A stretch of 64,000 bases of DNA from NCBI RefSeq assembly GCF_011386835.1, contig NC_088804.1, forward strand, positions 33,963,549 through 34,027,548. Reading direction: 5' to 3'. Below, one piece after another: positions 12,728-24,143 of the stretch. A program made the position numbers and the translations under genes. The notes beneath the pieces were generated by a model. The model saw only the letters and a list, made by a program, of their open reading frames with translations. It did no database searches and was not told the origin of the DNA. The DNA is from Chrysemys picta bellii (Eukaryota > Chordata > Testudines > Emydidae). Positions within the stretch are counted from its first letter, which is position 1, and each line of letters starts with the position of its first letter.

Positions 12728-15045
12728 GTACCCTATTAGTTTCAATGAGGCTTCCTCCATACAGCTGCTGGGGCCCCATTGACATGCATCGCATCCTGCT
12801 CCGAAAACTTTGACATCAGACAGGCCTTATGGGATAGTTTATTTCCATCCAGCCGTCACTTCCTAACCTCCCCCCCCCCCCCCCCCACAGCGCTGGTGAA
12901 ACAGATCATCATCCTACTTATAAACAAACAACTAATATTTTACCAATTTTCAGACTTGAGGTCTTGGTTGATCTTACTCCTACTGGTCTGATAAGTCCTA
13001 ATGCCACCCCAAAGCTTTCCAAATTCTGGTGGAAACACTGTTGCACCTTGGTAAGACGGCTCCATTTATGCCTCCATTGAAGTGTGTTTTGTATAAGAAT
13101 TAAGAGGGCAGCTAAATCTGATTTAGGGACCAATCTGGGATCTGGAGCTATTTTTATTTCAAACTGAGGGGAAAGGTGCCCCTGATTTTCAGTGAGGTGA
13201 TTGGAAGAGGTACTTTGTTCAGGGCAAAGAGAGCTAGAGGGAAAGAAATGGCTGTGGGGACCTGTTCACTGTTTGCTCTAGATCCTGAGAAAGTTGTTGT
13301 AATTGGTACCCTGCCTTATGAAGATTAGAATCCTCCAGTTCATGATAGGCCAAGCTACTAACAAGGCAAGAAATCCAAGGGTGTTTCTGGGCCTAAGACT
13401 ACCTAGCAGCAAACTGATGGAGGAATCTAGTCCAGTGAGATAACCTCTTGGGTGAGAGTCAAGAGACCTGGCATCTAGACTCAGTTCTTGGACATACTTG
13501 TTATGTGATCTTGGGCAAGTCACTTGGCCTGGTTATCCCCCCACGTTACAGATGGGGATAATACCTTTTCCCCAGCGTTGACAATTAGGGCAGTCCAAAA
13601 TAAAAATATTCCAAATCCATATTCTTCAGTGTAAAGCATTTGCATAGAGTCAGCATGATCCATAAAAACGAAATAAGTTACATCTTTAAAATTTGCTACT
13701 AACATTCCAAAATAATCAACCTTTCGTTTCAACCAAATCACTTTTAAACTCCTCCCTTGAAGGAAACAGGTGCCCCGTCATACCAGCAGTCTCCGTATCT
13801 GTACAAGTGCATGCAGTTGTGCTGGTCTTGTTAAATTACATCAAGCCTAACCTGTTGTTATTCTATTACACACACCCAACTTTAAACAAACATTAATTTT
13901 GCAAAGTCAAGCACTTAAAGTTGGGAAGTGCCAGAATTACAGTTCTCTGCACAACCTTAATTTGGCCCAATTATTATACACTCTTTAATTATATGATCAC
14001 ACACATTTTTTTTTTTTTTTGGACAGGTCTCAGAAAGGACTGAACCATTTTAGCCGAAACTCTCCCTCAAAAAAAAAAAAAAAAGTTAGCCTGAGGCAGA
14101 CACCCACCATGGGAAATTTCAGCCCAAATGGTTAATGTTTTTAAAGTTATAAGTAACTAAAAAATGGGTCCTATAATAAGAATTGTTGGGCAACCTGAGG
14201 TGCCACTACCAGCTCCACCTATAAATCTATTCTGTATCGGTTCTTATACCACCCTCATCACTGGAGCACCCGAGCATGTTCCAGTCATGCATTAAGTGGT
14301 GTGATTAACATCTGTCACATGTGATTCACTCTCTCTGTCATCCATTCTCCCAGGGGGGGGAGAACTGTGTGTGCGCACAGGAGGATTTTGGTTTTGGATT
14401 TGTTGTTTATTTTTAAACATATTGGCAACATGTACTATTATGTTAAAGGCAGGTCAAAGAAGTGTGCATAGCATTTCCAACCAGCACCCTCCCATCTTTT
14501 CAGAGCTCTATGAGTGAAGCTTTTAACTAATTTCCACAGGCAGGGCTCTAGCAGCCCACAGTTGGAACCAGCTTTTGTCTCAGTACCCAATCGCTAATAG
14601 GGTGTCAAAGAAGAATCACCTGTCCCCAGGTAAATCACGCTGTTCTTTTAGCCTCTATCTAAACATAAGAGGCTATTCTGCTGCCTATCTACAGTCAAAG
14701 GGAAGTTGTGATATTGATTTAATTAATTGTTTGTTTACCAAAGTGAACTGAAATCTTCCTAAGTCATGCGCTATTCAAGACTGTGACTAAGCTAGGAAAA
14801 AATGTTGTCCCCAAAAGTTGTGGGGTTATTTTAGTTGAAATTTACTGGGTTTATTTTCATTCAACTTCAGAGAAAATGCAGACATTTTGCAAAACAAGAA
14901 AACTTTTCGTAAAATAAAAAAAAATGTGAATTTTCAACAGCAAAGAGTAATTTGAATTTTCATCTTCATGGTTGGGGAAGCCAAAAAAAGTGAATTATAA
15001 AAAAGGATGTTAATTTTTAGTAGAGCAAATTTTGAATGAATCATG
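12728..15045. other. Unassigned DNA; C-run and MIR-like fragment
   Basis: No gene recognised. A poly-C run of about 17 lies at 12870-12886 and an A-run near 14074. A MIR-like fragment is listed separately at 13436. The rest is AT-rich with A- and T-runs. Confidence 0.5.
13436..13565 (+). repeat. MIR-like SINE fragment
   Basis: Wording 'gtgatcttgggcaagtcactt' followed by 'gttacagatggggataatacc' is the conserved central and 3' part of a MIR/CORE-type SINE. The tRNA-like head is not recognisable. Confidence 0.6.
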
Positions 15046-15053
15046 GAGTAGTG

Positions 15054-15387
15054 CAGGGGTCGGCAACGTTCGGCACGCAGCTCGCCAGGGTAAGCACCCT
15101 GGCGGGCCGGGCCAGTTTATTCACCTGCTGATGCGGCAGGGTCGGCCGATCGCAGCCCCCACTGGCCGCAGTTCGCCGTCCCGGGCCAATGGGGGTGGCG
15201 GGAAGCCGCGGCCAACACATCCCTCGCCCACGCCGCTTCCCGTCACCCCCATTGGCCTGGGATGGCAAACCGCGGCCAGTAGGGGCCGTGATCGGCCGAA
15301 CCTGTAGCATCAGCAGGTAAATAAACTGGCCCGGCCCGGTAGGGTGCTTACCCTGGCGAGCCACATGCCAAACGTTGCCGATCCCTG
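15054..15387. mobile_element. GC-rich foldback hAT-type MITE, copy 1
   Basis: Ends are CAGGGGTCGGCAACG and CGTTGCCGATCCCTG, near-perfect terminal inverted repeats, and the whole 334-bp element folds back on itself with arms of about 160 bp. Flanks 'gagtagtg' (15046-15053) and 'gtgtagct' (15388-15395) match at 5 of 8 positions, a decayed 8-bp duplication. The interior is very GC- and CpG-rich in an AT-rich setting and holds GGCCAATGGGGG and its reverse complement. It has no coding capacity. Other copies lie at 35525, 45012 and 63383. Confidence 0.85.
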
Positions 15388-15395
15388 GTGTAGCT

Positions 15396-16114
15396 CTAAC
15401 CTCATAGTCCGATAAAGTTAAACTTCTACCACAAGAATCAATCACGTTTGTTAATTAAGATCTGATATTTTCACTTAACATCTCATATTAAGAGTTACCT
15501 AGAGCTGAAATTGAGGCCAGGAAATTTCTATCTTTTAATAAATATTAATATGAATTAATTCAGCCGAAATAGTCATTTTAAATGGTCCTATTTCTTAAAA
15601 ATTCCCATTTTAATTTGCCATTATTAGCATTTGATTACTGACTTTTTCAGACATGATTGCAAAATGAGTTGTCTGAAGGTTTATAGCTAAACCTCTGAAA
15701 GACGAAAGTATGTGCTGTGCAAATGAACTTCCATCACTGTAAATTAAAGTTTTGTAAAGAGAACAATAATTTATCTAGTATTTTAATTCCAGTCCTTTTA
15801 AAATCAAATTGCACAGCATGAAGTAAAATATATTTCCTACTGAAATATAAATAATAATAACGCAATTTTATGAATATTAGGAAAGGAAATAATGAACTGG
15901 TGTGGCGGTTTAATTTTGTAAGTGTATTATAGGCTGCACCAACCTTTCTCAGAGGATAAGAGAGCTCCCCTTCTCACTGCTTCCTGTTTCCATTCCCCTG
16001 GCACCCCTTCTCTCTATTTATGTGCCCTCTCTCCTACCATCACCCAGTTATACACAAAAACAAATGAAAATACAGTATGTAATAGAATGTATATAGATAG
16101 ATAACTAGAAGACA
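15396..16114. other. Unassigned AT-rich DNA
   Basis: No gene, repeat family or structure recognised. Several short tracts are rich in 'aataat' and 'tttaaaat'. Confidence 0.5.
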
Positions 16115-16126
16115 TGCACATAACCT

Positions 16127-16237
16127 GCCTCTGGAAATTACCACTACATGCATCCGAAGAAGTGGGTATTCACCCACGAAAGCTCATGCTTCAATACATC
16201 AGTTAGTCTATAAGGTGCCACAGGACTCTGCTGCTTT
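16127..16237 (+). mobile_element. Short retro-repeat with 12-bp target duplication and hammerhead-like wording
   Basis: Perfect 12-bp direct repeats TGCACATAACCT flank the element at 16115-16126 and 16238-16249. The body reads 'catccgaagaagtgggt', 'attc', 'acccacgaaagctcatgct', then 'agttagtctataaggtgccac' and ends 'ctgctgctttt'. It is the same body as at 12591 and, reversed, at 9303. GTGGGT (16162-16167) pairs perfectly with ACCCAC (16172-16177). Confidence 0.75.
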
Positions 16238-16512
16238 TGCACATAACCTAAGTAGTCACATAACCTGATAGCCACAGTCCTGCAATCAGATCTGCTAGCA
16301 TGGACTTCTGCACCAGTAAAGAGTCAGAAGGATGATCAGACATCATTACTTGCTGCATCTACCTACCTACTTATATGGTCCTAGTCACCTTAGTACCTGA
16401 GCACTTCATGAATAAAATGGAATATTTGTACAATCATATCATTTAATTTCTAACCTTTTGGAGTGTGTCATTTTGTCAGGGATTTCTGGTCATGGCAACA
16501 TCCCAGAATATA

Positions 16513-16990
16513 TTCATAGATTCCAAGGACAGAAGGGAACATTGTGATCATATAATCTGACTCCCTGTATAACACAGGCCATAGAATTTCCCCAAAGTAA
16601 TTCCAAAAGCAGATCTTTTAGAAAACATCCAATATTGATTTAACAATTGTCAGTGATGGAGAATCCACCACAACCCTTGATAAGCTGTTCCAATGATTAA
16701 TTACTCTTACTGTTAAAAAATGTACACCTTATTTCCAGTCTTAATTTTTCTAGCTTCAACTTCCAGCCACAAGATCATGTTATCCCTTTCTCTGCTAGAT
16801 TAAAGAGCCCATTATTCAATATTTGTTCCCTTTTTAGGTACTTATAATTGTAATCAAGTTACCCCTTAATTTTCTCTTTGTTAAACTAAATAGATAAAGC
16901 TCCTTGAGTCTAAGACATTTTCTAATCCTTTAATTGGTCTCACACCTCTTCTCTGACCCTTCCAATTTTCCAGCATCCTTCCTGACTTTC
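16513..16990 (-). mobile_element. CR1 LINE 3' fragment
   Basis: The + strand reads 'attcatagattccaaggac', 'cctgtataacacaggccata', 'gatggagaatccaccacaac' and 'cttcaacttccagcca'. These are the 3' end and distal reverse-transcriptase region of CR1 in reverse, matching the pieces at 33713, 44965 and, as sense strand, the end of the element at 1086. It is 5'-truncated, as is usual for LINEs, and heavily substituted. Confidence 0.85.
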
Positions 16991-17488
16991 TTAACCTCAT
17001 CATGAATGTCTTGCTCAATAATTTGTTGGCAATGGCTCCTGAGAGACATTTTTTTTGTTTCCATTCGTGAATATGCACCTTGAAGTTAGACACCAAATAG
17101 CTCCTTATCAGTAAAGTAGACAATGATATGTTACCCAACAAAATGTGTCAAGACTTGACAGTTTGAGAAGTAACCAGGATCAGATGCTGTGGAGGAAATG
17201 CTGGATTGTAAAAACGACCCCATTATTACATTATACCTGACAGAGATACACAGGATTCAGATACATAGGTAGAGTGTCTCATTTTTTAGGATGTACACTG
17301 GTGCATACCCACCTACAAGACATAAAGAGCAATGCCCTACTGCCAGAATAACTTTTGCAGCTTCGTATGACTGATGTGTCTTATTTGCCTCTAACTATTG
17401 CCTGATATTTTTCTGAGATTACTGCATATTATCTACAGTGACCCCTGAGGTCTCTTCTCTGAAGTGGTTTCCTTACTGTATTCTAATT

Positions 17489-17560
17489 GGGCCTAATCCA
17501 AACCCCACTGAAGTCAATGGAAAGATTCACCTTGACTCTAGTGACCATTGGATAAGGGCC
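17489..17560. repeat. Short foldback repeat
   Basis: The 72-bp unit starts GGGCCTAATCCAAACCCC and ends ATTGGATAAGGGCC, inverted repeats of each other with gaps. The centre is 'actgaagtcaatgg...ttgactctagt'. Confidence 0.6.
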
Positions 17561-18000
17561 ATTAAAACTGCACTCCAACATTATTTTTGGTCCCCATCCA
17601 TATTGTTTCACCTTTTGTTTTATTAAGTCACCGGAGTTATTCATCCACCCATGACATGAGTCTAATCTAAATCTTTCTCACAAGCCACTGCAAGCATCCA
17701 TGTAATTTAGATTATGGGAACCCCTTGTTCTGTCAAAGAAACTTGCACAACATAGAAAATAAAATAAAAGAGAGATTTAGTAAACTTTCAGCTCTGCAAT
17801 ATTCATAAGAGACAATTGTTGAATTGTGTATCCTAGTGATTCGGGGCCACACCTTCCCAGAGCAGTTGGGGAAGAAAAAAAAAAAAACACATCAAACCCT
17901 GTCTAGCAGGAAGTGGGAGGCAGAAGCACGTCTTTGGCTTTTAATTCATAGTTCCATTATCTGATGACATAAAACATCAGTGTCAACCTAGCATAGACTC

Positions 18001-18064
18001 TGATCTCATCCACTAAAGCCAATGGGAGTTTTGCCATTGACTTCAGTGGGTATAGGATCAAGCC
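18001..18064. repeat. Short foldback repeat
   Basis: The centre 'ccaatgggagttttgccatt' is itself partly palindromic, flanked by 'tgatctcatccacta' and 'agtgggtataggatca'. It belongs to the same family as 547-617. Confidence 0.55.
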
Positions 18065-18849
18065 GTTAGAGAGGGCAAAATAAAAGATGATAGGTGAAGG
18101 AAGAGAATTCACTGCTGGACACAAAGTAAAGCCTGCAATTCTCTTCCTTTGTCTTTTGTTTTCCCATAAATGTTTGCTGTGGATTTGTGGAAAATCCTCT
18201 AAGGTCAATAATTTCCAGTCTCTGTGGGAACAGAGGTGTGTTTGTGACCAAGCGAGGCATCCAGACTACTCAACAGGTATTTGCAGTTCTGTTCCAGTCT
18301 CCTCATGCTGACTTCTAAAGTCATCTGTTTCTAACATTAGCAGCAGCTGGGGAATCAATAGAGACAACTGAAAGTTATTTACAGATGTTAGCAGGAAAAA
18401 TAGGAAAACCACAGAGCAGAATAGCATATACAACTTATCCAATAATAAAAAGTGTTCTACTGTAATTAAAACAGGAAATATTTTATGTAAACCTTCAGCT
18501 TCTCTTTGTGAGGAACAGGACTAATCTCTGCAATTTTACTGTCCAAATCGCCTGACAGCCCTGACACTAATATAAACTTCTGAATTACAAAAAATAAAAT
18601 CAAAACTACCTTGGCACCAGTTCAACCATCTACAATGGCTGAAATTGCAGCACCTTCTCCGTCTGTTCAGGTATGTCATAATAATATAGCAATGGTCTTG
18701 GCCAATCACAGGATACAGATGTAGCTTTGAAGCTTTCAATGTCATTTCTACTAGGGCCATCAAACCAAGTTTACATTTAAATCTACTGTTGACTTTGTTC
18801 CATCAGATCTTTCCATGCTTTATCCACTTCTTACGCAAATGATCATTTA

Positions 18850-18967
18850 GGCCCTGATCCTGAATAAGCACTTAAACATGTGCATAATATTGGTCAGGTG
18901 AGTAGCAGTCTTATTACTCACTTCAGCAAAATTACACAAAAGCATAAGTGCTTTGCGGAATCAGGCC
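18850..18967. repeat. Foldback repeat, GGCCCTGATCC type
   Basis: The left end GGCCCTGATCCTGAATAAGC and the reverse complement of the right end (GGCCTGATTCCGCAAAGC) align, and the arms continue through 'acttaaacatgtg' against 'cataagtgcttt'. The 118-bp palindrome has no coding capacity. A right half of the same type is at about 57190-57262. Confidence 0.6.
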
Positions 18968-19127
18968 ATAATAAAATAATCTAACCCTATTTATATTCAA
19001 GGCAAACACAAATAGCATAACAATAAGTATTACACCACCTTACTTCTTACTACTGTCCATCCATGAATTCACACCTTTGAGCAAAACACTGTTATCTAGT
19101 TTAGAAAATCTAAAACAAATTATAATT

Positions 19128-20544
19128 AGGGCTGTTGATTAATTGCAGCTAACTCGTGCGATTAATTTTTTTAATCACAGTTAATTTTTTTGAGTTAATC
19201 GCAATTAATCACATTGTTGAACAATAGAATACCAATTGAAATTTACTAAATATTTTTGGATGTTTTTCTACATTTTCAGAACAGTGTAAAACTTTAGAGC
19301 CTACAAGTCCGCTCAGTCCTACTTCTTGTTCAGCCAATTGCTCAGACAAACAAGTCTGTTTACATTTACAGGAGATACTGATGACTCCTTTTTATTTACA
19401 ATGTCACCTGAAAGTGAGAACAGGCATTCACATGGCACTTTTGTAGACGGCGTTGCAAGGTATTTATGTGCCAGATATGCTAAACATTCATATGTCCCTT
19501 CATGCTTCAGCCATCATTCCAGAGGACATGCTTCCATGCTGATGGTGCTAGTTAAAAAAATAATGCATTAATTAAATTTGTGAGTGAACTCCTTGGGGGG
19601 AGAATTGTATGTCTCCTGCTCTGTTTTACCCACATTCTGCCATATATTTCATGTTATAGCAGTCTTGGATGATGACCCAGCACATGTTCGTTTTAAGAAC
19701 ACTGTCACAGCAGATTTGATAAAAGAAGGTATTAATGTGAGATTTCTAAGGATAGATATAGCACTTGACCCAAGGTTTAAGAATCTGAAGTGCCTTCCAA
19801 AATCTGAGAGGGACGAGGTGTGGAGCATGCTTTCAGATATCTTAAAAGAAACGACAGAACTTGAACCATCAAAAAAGAAAATCAACCTTCTGCTGGTTGC
19901 ATCTGACTCAGATGATGAAAAAGAACATGCATCGGTCAGCTCTGCTTTGGATCGTTATCGAGCAGAACCCATCATCAGCATGAACGCATGTCTTCTGGAA
20001 TGGTAGTTGAAGCATGAAGGGACACATGAATCTTTAGTGCATCTGGCATGTAAATATCTTGTGATGCCGGCTACAACAGTGCCATGCGAACACCTGTTCT
20101 CACTTTCTGGTGACATTGTAAACAAGACGTGGGCAACATTATCTCCTGCAAATTGTAACCAAACTTGTGTGTCTGAGCAATTGGCTGAAGTAGGAATGAG
20201 TGGACTTGTAGGTGCTAAAGTTTTACATTGGTTTTTTTTTTTTAAATCCAGTTATTTTTTGTATATAATTCTACATTTGTAAGTTCAACTTTCATGATAA
20301 AGAGATTGCACTTCAGTACTTGTATTAGGTGAATTGAAATATACTATTTCTTTTGTTTTTTACAGTGCAAATATTTGTAATAAAAATAAATATGAAGTGA
20401 GCACTGTACACTTGATATTGTGTTGTAACTGAAATCAATATATTTGAAAATGTAGAAAACATCTAAAAATATTTAAATAAATGGTATTCTATTATTAACA
20501 GCGCGATTAATCACGATTAATTTTTTTAATCGCTTGACAGCCCC
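19128..20544 (+). mobile_element. hAT DNA transposon relic
   Basis: The left end begins AGGGCTGTTGATTAATTGC. The reverse complement of the right end is GGGGCTGTCAAGCGATTAA, so the ends are inverted repeats that share GGGCTGT and GATTAA. Both subterminal regions are dense in 'gattaat' words. The interior holds the C-terminal part of a hAT transposase (19584-20282). The N-terminal zinc finger and catalytic core are missing, so this is an internally deleted, immobile copy. I could not fix an 8-bp target duplication, so the outer limits may be off by a few bases. Confidence 0.75.
19584..20282 (+). pseudogene. hAT transposase C-terminal (dimerisation domain) relic
   Basis: The recognisable part begins near 19660 with AVLDDDPAHVRF and includes IALDPRFKNLKCLPKSERD, wording typical of the region before the hAT C-terminal dimerisation domain. 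The domain itself follows: HEGTHESLVHLACKYL, then MPATTVPCEHLFSLSGDIV. The single reading frame is interrupted by a TAG at 20004-20006, directly after a TGG, in the stretch where such proteins normally have consecutive tryptophans. This is consistent with a TGG to TAG change. The known role of the domain is assembly of transposase oligomers in the nucleus. Without its DDE core this fragment has no transposase activity. It is unlikely to be a host ZBED-type gene, because it lies inside inverted termini. Confidence 0.75.
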
Positions 20545-21278
20545 AATTTAATCTGTTTTAATAGTTCATCTCCTGTCCACATTTATTATGTAGATCAATG
20601 TGAATGCCACTCTCAAAACAGGTAAAACAGGTCAGGTCTTTAATGTCTTTTCTAACCATTTAGTGATGTATTCCTAGTAGAGTTTGATCATATATAACTA
20701 CAGGCCATAAATCTATACCAGCTACCTCTTCATCAATACGGGCAATTGTAAGAACATTTTTGACCACAGGTGGCCCTAAAAAATAAGGACGTAAAGAAAA
20801 ATGTGGGAGAAAGTTAAAAGTCAAACTTAACATTTTTATGGGCCCAGATTTTCAAGATCGCATACTCACAATTAAGCATGAAAAAACAAGTGTGCATAAT
20901 TTTGTGAATGCAATTACTGCAACTAATTACACAATGTAATGAAATGCATGTACAAGTGACCATTTAAATGTCTACCTGGCCTTTTGTACATACAATTACT
21001 TTTATTTCCATACACATTTTAAGTAACTGCATGCACAGTTTCTGCACACACATTTTTGCAAATCTAGTTCTGAAAATGGGGCTGAGAGAGAACTGGATTT
21101 GATATAATCCACAGCCATCTTGTGCACTTAACCTCCCTCCCCAAACCGGAAGCAAGGACACTACAGAGCCAGGAGAAAAATCTGGCCTTGCTTAGGCAGG
21201 CAAAAACAGCTGCAAGGTGCAGTTTTCCTGACTGGGATAGATAAAATGAAAGGCCAGATTCATGAGAAGGGGGCAGGG
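20545..21278. other. Unassigned AT-rich DNA
   Basis: No gene or named repeat recognised. It contains foldback-like wording 'gggcccagattttcaagatc' near 20840, without a clear partner. Confidence 0.45.
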
Positions 21279-21768
21279 AATGTAGAAAACTGACCTTGAT
21301 TCTGGTTGTCTGTGTTTTTAAGTTTTTTTGCTGAAGCTGCTTCGCCGATACGGAGAATAATGAATTGTTATTGGCTGTTGCTAGGGAAATTGTTAGCCTA
21401 TTAGGGGCTGTTATGAGTTATGTGCTTTGTCCAGAGAAAATTTATAAAGAGTTTAGTTAGACAGCGTGTTTTGGAGCAGTCCAAGGAAGCTTTACTTTGC
21501 ACAAGGAGCTGACACCTAAATTTCCCAGCAGCTGGATGGAAGGAGGGGCCCCGGAAGTCTGGTTGCTGATTACTCAAAACCATCTCAGACTTTGGGTAAA
21601 TAAATGTTTGGGAGGCTCTGAACCTACTATTACAGCGTGTGTGTGCGCGCACATGTGTGTGTGCACGCACTTGAGACCTAATAAAGTAGCTTTAGGTAAA
21701 AGCACTCTTGTTTGTACCAATCATTTATCAGACGGAGGAGCTGTGTCCCCTTTGATTTATTCCTGACA
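21279..21768 (+). mobile_element. Probable solo LTR of an endogenous retroelement
   Basis: A promoter-like TTTATAAAG at 21441-21449 is followed by a polyadenylation signal AATAAA at 21680-21685, and the block ends in 'attcctgaca' (21759-21768), the order expected for U3-R-U5. A GT/GC-alternating tract lies at 21636-21670. The proposed start 'tgtagaaaac' is a guess: the 5-bp flanks (gggaa, ccatc) do not match, so the 5' limit is unsure. There are no coding sequences on either side, hence solo. Confidence 0.5.
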
Positions 21769-22252
21769 CCATCTGAACACAAACAGTTAAGTTACCATTG
21801 CTTTGGGTTCTGAAAACCCTGTGCGATACCAGGACTGGCCTTGATCAGTGCTGTAACTATTGTCACAGCAGGATTTCATTCTCAACATTCAATTAGAGTC
21901 ATAATTAATTCTGCAGGTCTAAATGTTTTACAGCTATAACTTATTTATGCATCCAACATCTTCCTCACATCTGAAATTAGATTTACAGCTCTTTAGTTTC
22001 CTCATTCTTCCTTTGCTCATTTAAATATATATATAGCCACTAGAGTTAGTATTCTTAGTCCTCTGACACATTCAGAAAAGGCATCTAGTGGACTATGTCT
22101 CCAAATGAGTGCTTTGCGAAATATGTCACCCAGAGTAAGGTCTGTGCCAGTTTTCTTCTCTGAAAGGCTAACTTAGTGCTATCATTTGCTATCCCTTGTT
22201 TTAATTTGTCTCAGATAAATGGTCAGTTTGTCTCAAACAATACACTTATTTC
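21769..22252. other. Unassigned DNA
   Basis: No gene or repeat recognised between the probable LTR and the Harbinger element. Confidence 0.5.
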
Positions 22253-22255
22253 TAA

Positions 22256-22320
22256 GGCCTGGTCTACACTACGACTTTAATTCGGATTTATCAGCGTTAA
22301 TTCGAATTTACCCTGCAACC
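22256..22320 (+). repeat. Harbinger left terminal inverted repeat
   Basis: It begins GGCCTGGTCTACACTACG and continues with 'gttaattcgaatttaccctg'. It aligns in inverted orientation with 26740-26801. Confidence 0.85.
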
Positions 22321-22603
22321 GTCCACACAACGACGCTATTTATTTCGAAATAAAGGGCCCTTTAAATCGATTTCTGTACTCCACCCCGACGAGCGGAGTA
22401 GCGCCAAAATCGATTTTAACATTTCGAATTAGGGATAGTGTGGCCGCAATTCGATGGTATTGGCCTCCAGGAGCTATCCCACAGTGCATCATTGTGACCG
22501 CTCTGGACAGCAATCTAAACTCGGATGCACTGGCCAGGTAGACAGGAAAAGCCCCGCGAACATTTGAATTTCATTTCCTGTTTGCCCAGCGTGGAGAGCA
22601 CAG

Positions 22604-23192
22604 GTGACCACAGATAGCTCATCAGCACAGGTAACCATGCAGGCCGATAATCGAAAAAGAGCACCAGCATGGACCGTACGGGAGGTACTGGATCTGATCG
22701 CTATATGGGGAGAGGATTCAGTGCTTGCAGAACTTGGTTCTAAAAGACGAAATGTCAAAACTTTTGAAAAAATCTCCAAGGGCATGATGGAGAGAGGCCA
22801 CAATAGGGACTCAGATCAGTGCCGCGTGAAAGTCAAGGAGCTCAGACAAGCCTATCAAAAAACAAAGGAGGCAAACGGTCGCTCCGGGTCAGAGCCGCGG
22901 ACATGCCGCTTCTACGCCGAGCTGCATGCAATTCTAGGGGGGGGCGCCACCACTACCCCACCTGTGATCGTGGATTCCTGGTCGGGGATAGTCTCATCAG
23001 CTACACCTGAGGATTCTGCCGATGGGGGAGAGGAGGAGGAGGAGGAGGAGGAGGAGGAGGATGAGCTTGCAGAGAGCACACAGCACTCCGTTCTCCCCAA
23101 CAGCCAGGATCTTTTTCTCACCCTGACTGAAGTACCCTCCCAACCCTCCCAAGCCAGTATCCAAGACCCTGACCCCATGGAAGGGACCTCAG
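22604..23192 (+). pseudogene. Harbinger Myb/SANT-like gene, exon 1
   Basis: This encodes the DNA-binding partner protein of Harbinger transposons, which in this superfamily helps bring the transposase to the nucleus and the element ends. From the ATG at 22604, residues of about 20-110 form a Myb/SANT-like (trihelix/MADF-type) domain: RKRAPAWTVREVLDLIAIWG, then VKTFEKISKGMMERG and QCRVKVKELRQAYQKTKEA, with well-spaced tryptophans and basic helices. A poly-glutamate run encoded by GAG repeats (23030-23060) follows. The exon ends at a consensus donor CAG|GTGAGT (23192/23193). An alternative start is the ATG at 22637. Exon 1 itself is open. The gene is called a pseudogene only because of the stop in exon 2. 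Confidence 0.85.
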
Positions 23193-24143
23193 GTGAGTTT
23201 ACCTTTTAAAATATAAAACTTGTTTTAAAAGCAAACGGTTTTTAATTATTACTTTGCCCTGAGGACTTGGGATGCATTCGCGGTCAGTTCAGCTACTGGA
23301 AAAGTCTGTTAACGTGTCTGGGGATGGAGCGGAAATCCTCCAGGGACATCTCCATGAAGCTCTCCTGGAGGTACTCCAAAAGCCTTGCCACAAGGTTTCT
23401 GGGCAGTGCATCCTTATTCCGTCCTCCATGATAGGACACTTGACCACGTCATGCTTGCAGCAAGTAATCTGGTATCATTGCCTGACAAAGCCTGGCAGCG
23501 TATGGTCCCGGTGTTTGCTGGCATTCAAGCAACATCCGTTCTTTATCTTGTTGTGTAATCCTCAGGAGAGTGATATCACTCATGGTAACCTGGTTGAAAT
23601 ACGGGAACTTAATTAAGGGGACAGAGCTGGCCGTTCCTACTGGGCTGTTTGCCTGTGGCGGAAAATAAATCCTTCCCTGCAGTTAGCCAAGCGCAGATGG
23701 GAAATTGGCCCTGAGCTTTTCGCGTTTGGCTACCAGGGATCTTCCCTGTTACCAGCCACGCGGCGGGGGGAGAGGTACAGCGATCATCCCAGAGAATTCA
23801 TGGCGGGGGGGGGGGGGGGTTAGTTTGTTTTCTGCTGCTGCTGAATGTTAACAGAAAACCGCAGCACTCTACAGGCTATGCTTGGTATGTGGGAAAGGAG
23901 GGCGCACAAGCTGTAAGACAATGGCTTACCATGGCCGCATGCAAGCCGAATTCTGTTGCCCGGACCTGTGATCTCTAGCAGCAAAGCCACAGGCACTCAG
24001 TATTAAGAGGCAAAATGCGACCTTGCACAGAAATCACATGTGCTATGTAATGTGAATAGTGTTGGTCACCGTGAAAGAGTATAAGCATTGTTCTGCAAAA
24101 TGTATCTTTTTAAACAATTCTCTCTTTTTTCCCCTCCCTACAG
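23193..24143 (+). other. Predicted intron of the Myb/SANT-like gene
   Basis: The donor GTGAGT at 23193 pairs with an acceptor at 24143 preceded by a long pyrimidine tract ('tctcttttttcccctcccta') and ending CAGCAG, a possible NAGNAG tandem acceptor whose alternatives differ by one codon. The intron is 951 bp, phase 1. It contains a G-run of about 16 at 23804-23819. No gene is seen within it. Confidence 0.7.

Larger units (their letters stand above)
16991..19127. other. Unassigned DNA with three foldback repeats
   Basis: No gene recognised. Foldback-family copies lie at 17489-17560, 18001-18064 and 18850-18967 and are listed separately. Confidence 0.5.

Noticed and set aside
15041..15445. 134-codon open frame on - (and similar frames at 35599, 44900, 45035 and 63344)
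   Set aside because: These run through the GC-rich foldback MITE, where few stops occur by composition. The same translation appears from every copy, so it is repeat sequence, not a gene.
22912..23178. Poly-serine frame on -
   Set aside because: It is the antisense of the GAG repeats that encode the poly-glutamate run in exon 1.
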